Assembly: GCF_002806975.1 (NCBI RefSeq)
Contig: NZ_NIHD01000001.1
Location: 1-64,000 of the forward strand
Length of the DNA: 64,000 nt
DNA from: Marinobacter aromaticivorans
GTDB lineage: Bacteria; Pseudomonadota; Gammaproteobacteria; Pseudomonadales; Oleiphilaceae
Direction: 5' to 3'
Shown in pieces: positions 57,592 to 64,000 of the stretch. The position numbers were made by a program, and so were the translations under genes. Numbering within the stretch: position 1 is the stretch's first letter; each line of letters begins with the position of its first letter. The notes beneath the pieces were generated by a model. That model was given only the letters and a program-made list of their open reading frames with translations, was not told where the DNA came from and searched no databases.

Positions 57592-57697
57592 GAGAGGCGG
57601 GCATGACAATTCAGGACACGCTACGAGCCCATCCATGGGGGCTTGTTTCGGGCCATCCATGGCCCTCTACAGTCCTGAATTGTCATGCCCGCCTCTC
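57592..57697. repeat. Palindromic repeat element, copy C
   Basis: Perfect 25-base arms (57592-57616 and 57673-57697) enclose a 56-base core that aligns with copies A and B: CACGCTACGAG, the hairpin CCCA-TCCA-TGGG, GCTTGTTTCG, the hairpin GGGCCA-TCCA-TGGCCC and a TCTACAG end. The arm sequence is unrelated to the other two copies. It fills most of the gap between aceF and the DUF2478 gene. Confidence 0.82.
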
Positions 57698-57825
57698 TCG
57701 TTCTGGCATCTGTGTTTTCGCCTGGTTCTCCTGGTTCATTTCTAAAAACGTGTTATCTCCGGCTGCGGGTATGTGAGTAAGCTCATATACTAAGGTATCC
57801 GTAACGCTTCCTGATGGAGTCTTGA

Positions 57826-58344
57826 ATGGGCACAGAGCTGAACCTCGCAGCCATTATCTACGATAACGATGAACAGCCGGTAGACGCATTACTGCACTCC
57901 CTCGCGGCTCGCCTGAATCGCAGTGGCCACAGGGTGGCCGGGCTTGCTATGGCATTGAATGAGCAGGGCCTGCGCAGGCAGCCTATGGCACTGCAGGATC
58001 TGGAATCAGGCCGGGAATATCCCATTGCACAAAATCTCGGCACCGGCTCCCGCTCCTGCTGTCTTGATCCCCATGGCCTGGCCGAGGCCACCAGTGTGCT
58101 GCGGGCCCTGCTGGAACAGCCTCCCGGGCTGGCGGTTGTAAATCGCTTCGGGCAACAGGAAATAGACGGCAAGGGCTGCCGTGCCGAGTTTCTTCAGTTG
58201 ATTGAGGCAGGTATTCCGGTGCTGACGTTGGTCAAGCGCAAGTTTCTGCAACAGTGGCATGAGTTCTGTGGCGGGGAGGCGATTGATCTGCCGTTTTCCG
58301 AGTCGATTGTGCAGCAGTGGTGCGATGAGGTTGTGAGCAGGTAA
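57826..58344 (+). CDS. DUF2478-like protein
   Basis: A 172-residue soluble protein. The start (NLAAIIYDNDEQPVDALLHSLAARLNRSGHRVAGL) and the part PPGLAVVNRFGQQEIDGKG resemble the DUF2478 family, P-loop-like proteins often linked to molybdenum transport genes, though no mod gene is near here. The classical Walker A motif is absent. The function is unknown. It converges with the porin gene. Confidence 0.6.
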   Translation: MGTELNLAAIIYDNDEQPVDALLHSLAARLNRSGHRVAGLAMALNEQGLRRQPMALQDLESGREYPIAQNLGTGSRSCCLDPHGLAEATSVLRALLEQPPGLAVVNRFGQQEIDGKGCRAEFLQLIEAGIPVLTLVKRKFLQQWHEFCGGEAIDLPFSESIVQQWCDEVVSR

Positions 58345-58356
58345 GGTCAGAAACAA

Positions 58357-58382
58357 ATACGCCCCGGAGATCCGGGGCGTAT
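58357..58382. terminator. Terminator between the DUF2478 gene and the porin gene
   Basis: ATACGCCCCGG-AGAT-CCGGGGCGTAT is an 11-bp perfect stem. On the minus strand it is followed by TTTGTTT, fitting a porin terminator; it may act for both convergent genes. Confidence 0.7.
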
Positions 58383-58405
58383 GAGTGCTTGCTTAACAGT
58401 ACGTT

Positions 58406-59527
58406 TTAGAAATTGTACTGGGCTGCAAATGCCAAGCTGCTGGCATCGCCGTCATCGCCGTTCTGAACTTCACGCATGCCGTACTTGTACTCGACACCCA
58501 TCATGACGTTCTTCACTGGGGTCCACTGGTAGTTTGCCATAACCGCAGAGACTGACTCGGTATCGGCACCTGTAATTGCACCTACTGAATCTGCAACAGC
58601 ATCATCCAGATCAACCTCAACCATGCCGTAGCCGATATTGATGCTGCGGCCACTGCCAAGATTGAAGCCAGCGCCAATGCTGCCGCCGTATCCGGAGATG
58701 GTTTTTACATCACCGTTGCCGTCAACGTATGCACTCTCTGCACCGGAGCGGTACAGGTAGTTGCTTGCACCGTCGGTGTAGCTCAGGGTGCCCTGAAGTG
58801 TGATCATGTCTGACAGTGCGATTTTGCCAGCTACGAAAGCTGCGTAACCGAAAGCGCTGTCATCAGCCGTACCCGTGTCATAACCAACTTGCTGAGCCAG
58901 AACCGCTGCAGAGTAAGACAGCCCGCCCGCTTTATCTTCAAGTCGAGCAGTCAGGGCAGGCATACTATCTTTGGCTGTGCCACCAGCAAGCGAGTTCTGC
59001 GGCTGCTCCGCAGCGATTGACAAGGGACCAGTTGTGTAACGCAGCTGGGCTACCCGGGATTGGTAACCAGCCAAGCCAGGCAAAGAGTCGAAGTCCAGAG
59101 TAGACGTGCTGCCTACGAAGCTGGTGTAGTTGGACCAGGTCTGACCAGCCAGAACACCATTATATGAACCGTAGGCATGGCGCAGACGCAAGTTGCCCCC
59201 GCGGAAATCGCCCTCTACGTTGAACACAACGCCTTCAGGGCTGGTCGTTTTGATGCCGATACGGCTTTGAACAGCGTCAGCACCAAAGTAACCGGTCGGC
59301 TCGTTGTCTTCAGCCGAGCCAACGTTGATTGCGCTATAGTCCATTGACCGGGTAGAGGTTGAGACGTTTTCATCGATGTCGTAGCTGGCGTTAAGACGGG
59401 CATACCCATATACACTGGTATCCCAGCCGCCGGCGTCAAAGCTTACTGCGCCTGCCTGGCCAGCCATACCAAACACAGCCACAGCCGCCGTTGCACGAAT
59501 GGCCATTCTCAATTTGTTGCTTTGCAT
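58406..59527 (-). CDS. DcaP-like outer-membrane porin
   Basis: A 373-residue outer-membrane beta-barrel protein with a signal peptide (to about residue 27, GQAGA) and a C-terminal Phe (AAQYNF). The strand pattern VQSRIGIKTTSPEGVVFNVEGDF, then LRHAYGSYNGVLAGQTWSNYTSF and VAQLRYTTG, resembles the DcaP family of trimeric porins, which take up dicarboxylic acids and similar small anionic solutes. The ATG at 59527 is preferred: GGAGA lies about 10 bases upstream, whereas the GTG at 59542 overlaps it. The substrate is not predictable. Confidence 0.82.
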   Translation of the reverse strand: MQSNKLRMAIRATAAVAVFGMAGQAGAVSFDAGGWDTSVYGYARLNASYDIDENVSTSTRSMDYSAINVGSAEDNEPTGYFGADAVQSRIGIKTTSPEGVVFNVEGDFRGGNLRLRHAYGSYNGVLAGQTWSNYTSFVGSTSTLDFDSLPGLAGYQSRVAQLRYTTGPLSIAAEQPQNSLAGGTAKDSMPALTARLEDKAGGLSYSAAVLAQQVGYDTGTADDSAFGYAAFVAGKIALSDMITLQGTLSYTDGASNYLYRSGAESAYVDGNGDVKTISGYGGSIGAGFNLGSGRSINIGYGMVEVDLDDAVADSVGAITGADTESVSAVMANYQWTPVKNVMMGVEYKYGMREVQNGDDGDASSLAFAAQYNF

Positions 59528-59892
59528 TGTTGTTGTCTCCACACATTAGACAATTATTTTTGTAGGACCCGCAGTCAAGATAGTTACCAATTCATGACAA
59601 TTCAAATATTTTTGCATATAAATTAGACGAAGGTCTATGGAAGCTTTTCGTTTCCTTACAGGTATCTGCGCGCACCTTCCGGCATTAACATGAATTTATG
59701 ACCTCCAAAAGTACCTGTATTGCACAAACCATATTAGATTTTCATGATATTGAGGCTGTCTGCGGCGGGCGAGCCGGATGTGCTAAAGCCCTGAGTGGCG
59801 TATCATAATGGCTGGTCCGAACACTTACGTACTTGCCCGCGCGGGCAACTCTACTACTTTTATAGACTTAACTGCTTTCCTGAGAGAGATCC
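59528..59892. promoter_or_regulatory. Divergent control region of the porin and ast genes, with 16-bp palindrome
   Basis: 365 bases without a gene, A/T-rich near the porin side. TTGCCCGCGCGGGCAA at 59833-59848 is a perfect palindrome 45 bases before astC. It could be an operator or an early hairpin in the leader. No clear ArgR box or sigma-54 -24/-12 pair could be seen by eye. Confidence 0.4.
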
Positions 59893-61107
59893 ATGAACAA
59901 AGAACCTGTCAGCCGCGAACTGTTTGATGAAGTCATGGTGCCCAACTACGCCCCCGGTTCGATCATACCGGTGCGAGGCGAGGGCTCCCGGATATGGGAT
60001 CAGGATGGCCGCGAGTTTATTGATCTTCAGGGTGGTATTGCGGTGAGTTGTCTCGGGCATACCCACCCGGGGCTGGTTGGCGCCCTGAAGGAACAGGCGG
60101 AGAAAATCTGGCACCTCTCCAACGTGATGACTAACGAGCCGGCCCTGCGGCTGGCGAAAACCCTGTGCAATCTCACCTTCGCCGAGCGGGTGTTTTTTGC
60201 CAACTCCGGTGGTGAAGCCAACGAAGCAGCGTTCAAGCTGGCGCGCCGTTACAGCTGGGAGCATTCCGGGCCGGAAAAGCACGAGATTATCTCTTTCAAA
60301 AATGCTTTCCACGGCCGCACCCTGTTCACCGTGAGTGTGGGTGGCCAGGCGAAATACCTGGAGGGCTTTGAACCGGCGCCGGGGGGCATTCACCATGCGG
60401 ATTTCAACGATCTGGAATCGGTAAAAAAGCTGATATCCAAAGAGGAGACCTGTGCTGTGGTGGTTGAGCCAATTCAGGGCGAGAGTGGCGTAGTGCCGGC
60501 CGACAAGGATTTCCTGAAGGGGCTGCGCCAGCTTTGCGATGATAACGATGCGTTGCTGATATTTGATGAGGTGCAGTCTGGCGTGGGCCGCACCGGCTAT
60601 CTTTATGCCTATGAAATGTACGATGTGGTGCCGGATATTCTCACCAGTGCCAAGGGCCTGGGTGGTGGTTTCCCGATTTCCGCCATGTTGACCACTGCAA
60701 AGATTGCAGCCAGTCTTGGCGTTGGTACCCATGGCAGCACCTACGGTGGTAACGCTTTGGCCTGTGCCGTTGCCCAGAAGGTGGTCGATACCATAAGCCA
60801 GCCGGATATTCTCAAGGGGGTTAAAGCCCGCTCCGACCATTTGCGCAAAGGTATGATGGACATTGGAGAGCGCTATGGCATTTTCAGCGAGGTTCGGGGT
60901 GCCGGGCTATTATTGGGCTGTGTGCTGACCGAAAAGTGGCAGGGTAAGGCCAGGGATTTCCTGAATGCAGGGCTGGACGATGGGGTGATGGTGCTGATTG
61001 CAGGGGCCAACGTGATTCGCCTTGCGCCCTCGCTGATTATCCCCGAGACCGATCTTGATGAGGCGCTTGCGCGTTTTGAAGCGGCGGTAAAGAAACTGAC
61101 TGCCTAG
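59893..61107 (+). CDS. astC: Succinylornithine/acetylornithine aminotransferase
   Basis: A 404-residue class III PLP aminotransferase. The PLP-binding Lys is 254 in [11 protein letters not shown], Asp225 is in [10 protein letters not shown], and [17 protein letters not shown] contacts the cofactor phosphate. The sequence alone would also fit ArgD, but the following aruF-aruG-astD genes show that it acts on N2-succinylornithine in arginine succinyltransferase (AST) catabolism (named aruC in Pseudomonas). It may be bifunctional with ArgD. The next gene starts 8 bases downstream. Confidence 0.92.
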   Translation: MNKEPVSRELFDEVMVPNYAPGSIIPVRGEGSRIWDQDGREFIDLQGGIAVSCLGHTHPGLVGALKEQAEKIWHLSNVMTNEPALRLAKTLCNLTFAERVFFANSGGEANEAAFKLARRYSWEHSGPEKHEIISFKNAFHGRTLFTVSVGGQAKYLEGFEPAPGGIHHADFNDLESVKKLISKEETCAVVVEPIQGESGVVPADKDFLKGLRQLCDDNDALLIFDEVQSGVGRTGYLYAYEMYDVVPDILTSAKGLGGGFPISAMLTTAKIAASLGVGTHGSTYGGNALACAVAQKVVDTISQPDILKGVKARSDHLRKGMMDIGERYGIFSEVRGAGLLLGCVLTEKWQGKARDFLNAGLDDGVMVLIAGANVIRLAPSLIIPETDLDEALARFEAAVKKLTA

Positions 61108-61115
61108 GAGCTTTT

Positions 61116-62144
61116 ATGTGGCTGGTACGCCCGGCAATACCGGATGACGTGCACCAGATACTTGAGATAGCGGGCACAGCCGGGTCCGAGGCCGCCCGCC
61201 TGTCATCCACGCTGCCCAGGCAGCGTGATGCTCTTGCGGAAAGAATTGCATACGCACAGGCGTCTCTGGCAGTCAAAGCCGGCGCCGCTGACCGGCCACA
61301 GCGGTTTCTGTTCGTGCTGGAAAATACCGCCACGGGCAAGATTCATGGCACCGCGGGTATTGATGCCCGCGCAGGTAACGGCCAGCCCTTTTACAACTAT
61401 CGCCGCGATGCATTGATTCACGCCTCCCATGAGCTTGGTATCTCCAGCCGTGTTGAGGTTCTCTACCCCAGCCACGGGCTGACCGATCGCACCTTGCTGT
61501 GTTCCTTCTCCATAACACCCGAATTGAGAAATACCGAAGCCTTTGAGCTTCTTTCCCGAGCCCGGATTCTGTTCATTGCCAGCCACCGGCACTGGTTTAC
61601 CAAGCAGATTGTGGTGGAAATTCAGGGTGTTCAGCTGGCGGATGGCAGCGTGCCTTTCTGGGACAGCCTGGGGCGTCATTTTTTCAATATGGATTTTGAT
61701 ACGGCAGACCAGTACTCGGGCCTGCTCAGCAAAACCTTTATTGCGGAACTCATGCCGCCAAACCCTGTGTATGTCACCTTGCTGTCCGAAGCTGCGCAGG
61801 CAGCACTGGGCCAGCCCCATGAACTGACCGTGCCGAACCTTGAGTTGCTGCAGCGTGAAGGGTTTCAGGCGGGCTGCTATCTGGATATCTTCGACGGCGG
61901 TCCAGTGCTTGAGGCACGCACAGATGCCCTGCATACACTGGTAACCAGCCAGGTCAAAGCCCTTCATGGCGCCACTGAAGAAGGTGGTGATGATTACCTG
62001 ATTGCAGCGGGGGAGGGTGCGGGGTTCCGGTGTGCCCTGACGCAGGCTACCGGCACACTCAAGGGTACACTCAAGGTGCCGGTGAAGACCTGGGATCTGC
62101 TCGGAAAAACAGCGGGTGATGAAGTGAGGGTGGCGCCATGCTAG
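61116..62144 (+). CDS. aruF: Arginine N-succinyltransferase, alpha subunit
   Basis: A 342-residue subunit of the enzyme that transfers succinyl from succinyl-CoA to arginine, the first step of the AST pathway. It shares the paralogous pattern with the next gene: VRPAIPDDVHQILEIA start, GTAGIDARAGNGQPFYNYR, and FIAELMPPNPVYVTLLSEAAQ. Pseudomonads use two such subunits. It overlaps aruG by 7 bases. Confidence 0.92.
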   Translation: MWLVRPAIPDDVHQILEIAGTAGSEAARLSSTLPRQRDALAERIAYAQASLAVKAGAADRPQRFLFVLENTATGKIHGTAGIDARAGNGQPFYNYRRDALIHASHELGISSRVEVLYPSHGLTDRTLLCSFSITPELRNTEAFELLSRARILFIASHRHWFTKQIVVEIQGVQLADGSVPFWDSLGRHFFNMDFDTADQYSGLLSKTFIAELMPPNPVYVTLLSEAAQAALGQPHELTVPNLELLQREGFQAGCYLDIFDGGPVLEARTDALHTLVTSQVKALHGATEEGGDDYLIAAGEGAGFRCALTQATGTLKGTLKVPVKTWDLLGKTAGDEVRVAPC

Positions 62145-63199
62145 TTATCCGCCCGCTCCAGGAGACTGATCTTGAAGATCTCTATGCCATGGCACAGAAG
62201 GCCGGCAAGGGATTGACCACGCTGCCGGCCGACCGGGACCTGTTGCGGCACAAAATCAGCCTGGCCAGGGATACCTTCAGCCAGAAATGTGCGCCGGAGG
62301 CAGGCCTGTACCTGTTTGCCCTGGAAGATACAAAAAACGGAAAGGCCGTGGGTATCAGCGGCATCCAGGCGCGCGTGGGCCTGGACGAGGTATTCTACAA
62401 TTACCGGCTCAGCATTGCGGTAAATGCCTCCAAAGAGCTGGGCGTTCATGTGCGAACGCCAACGCTGCACCTGTCCAACGACATGACAGACACCAGCGAG
62501 ATCTGCTCCCTGTTGCTGGCTGATGAATACCACGGCGGCGGTAACGGGCTGCTTCTGTCCCGCTGCCGTTTCCTGTATCTCGATGAATTCCGTAAGCATT
62601 TCTCTGAAAAGGTCTTTGCAGAAATGCGGGGGGTATCGGATGAGCAGGGCCGCAGCCCGCTTTGGGATGCCCTGGGCAGCAAGTTTTTTGACATGGAATT
62701 CTCGGAGGCAGACCGGCTTTCAGGGCTCGGCAATAAAGCCTTTATTGCCGAGCTGATGCCGAAATATCCCATTTACCTGCCGATGCTGCCGGATTCAGCG
62801 CGTGCTGTTATCGGTCGGGTTCACAGCAATACCGCACCGGCGCTGAGAATGCTGCAGGCGGAAGGGTTTAACTTCAACGGGCTGGTGGATATTTTTGACG
62901 GTGGCCCGGTGGTCGAGGCATTCGTTCATACCATTCGTACCGTTCGCGACAGTATTAACCGCTATGCAAAAGTGACCGGCAAAAACGTTAACCTCGACGT
63001 GCCGGCTTCGGAGCGGGTGATGGTCTCCAACCGGTCGTTCCGGGATTTCCGGGTGGCCACGGTGCCGGCCACGTGCGTGGGTGTCGATACAGTGAGCCTG
63101 CCGCCAGAGGTGGCGGAAGCCCTGCATGTTGAGCCCGGCGATTCGGTGCGGTTGGCGCCTCTGAAAGACAGGGCGAAGACGACAACGGCGGCAGGATAA
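62138..63199 (+). CDS. aruG: Arginine N-succinyltransferase, beta subunit
   Basis: A 353-residue partner and paralog of aruF. The N-terminus reads VIRPLQETDLEDLYAMAQKAGKGLTTLP; further motifs are GISGIQARVGLDEVFYNYR, LLADEYHGGGNGLLLSRCRFLYL and FIAELMPKYPIYLPMLPD. The E. coli single-subunit AstA (about 344 residues) resembles this subunit more than aruF. It is 36 bases before astD. Confidence 0.93.
   Translation: MLVIRPLQETDLEDLYAMAQKAGKGLTTLPADRDLLRHKISLARDTFSQKCAPEAGLYLFALEDTKNGKAVGISGIQARVGLDEVFYNYRLSIAVNASKELGVHVRTPTLHLSNDMTDTSEICSLLLADEYHGGGNGLLLSRCRFLYLDEFRKHFSEKVFAEMRGVSDEQGRSPLWDALGSKFFDMEFSEADRLSGLGNKAFIAELMPKYPIYLPMLPDSARAVIGRVHSNTAPALRMLQAEGFNFNGLVDIFDGGPVVEAFVHTIRTVRDSINRYAKVTGKNVNLDVPASERVMVSNRSFRDFRVATVPATCVGVDTVSLPPEVAEALHVEPGDSVRLAPLKDRAKTTTAAG

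Positions 63200-64000
<801 letters not shown>

Overview
The window looks like a chromosomal segment of a marine gammaproteobacterium of the Marinobacter type. The base composition is moderately GC-rich. The gene order smpB / ratA-ratB / bamE / fur / recN / grpE-dnaK-dnaJ / dapB / carAB / greA / yhbY / ftsH-folP-glmM-tpiA-secG-tRNA-Leu-rimP-nusA-infB-rbfA-truB-rpsO-pnp is the block known from Pseudomonas. A WS/DGAT wax-ester synthase and a two-subunit (aruF/aruG) arginine succinyltransferase fit Marinobacter. The genus is an inference from gene content, not a database match.

Layout. 1-2.9 kb: the 5' end of a BCCT transporter, a Tat-signal sulfide:quinone oxidoreductase with a small membrane protein, and an SDR. 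3.0-5.5 kb: trans-translation genes, tmRNA and smpB, with a wax-ester synthase between them. 5.7-15.7 kb: an NSS transporter, ratA-ratB, bamE, fur, recN with two LexA boxes, and grpE-dnaK-dnaJ-dapB with a sigma-32-like promoter. 16-21 kb: carAB-greA. 21-36.4 kb: yhbY and the long ftsH-to-pnp run of protein quality control, cell-wall/folate precursor, secretion and translation genes. 36.6-39.9 kb: an envelope cluster (lipoprotein hydrolase, DUF4105, DUF3015). 40-45.8 kb: a branched-chain amino acid ABC transporter with a divergent MarR regulator. 45.8-52.6 kb: a Lon-family protease, a thioredoxin-TPR protein, a very acidic secreted protein, a sterol-desaturase-like hydroxylase, a lipoprotein and a KamA-like radical SAM protein. 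53-57.6 kb: aceE-aceF. 57.8-59.5 kb: a DUF2478 protein and a DcaP-like porin. 59.9 kb to the end: the arginine succinyltransferase pathway astC-aruF-aruG-astD, with astD cut by the window edge.

No mobile element, prophage, CRISPR array or biosynthetic island was seen. The most unusual signal is a family of about 100-bp palindromic elements, present three times (15.7, 36.4 and 57.6 kb), each just downstream of a housekeeping gene's stop codon. The copies share a core of about 54 bp that can form two small hairpins, mostly with TCCA loops. Each core is flanked by long, almost perfect inverted arms whose sequence differs completely between copies. Other points of note are the absence of rlmE/ftsJ from its usual slot between yhbY and ftsH, a long pnp leader stem of the RNase III type, a terminator-like leader before carA, and five probable TTG start codons.
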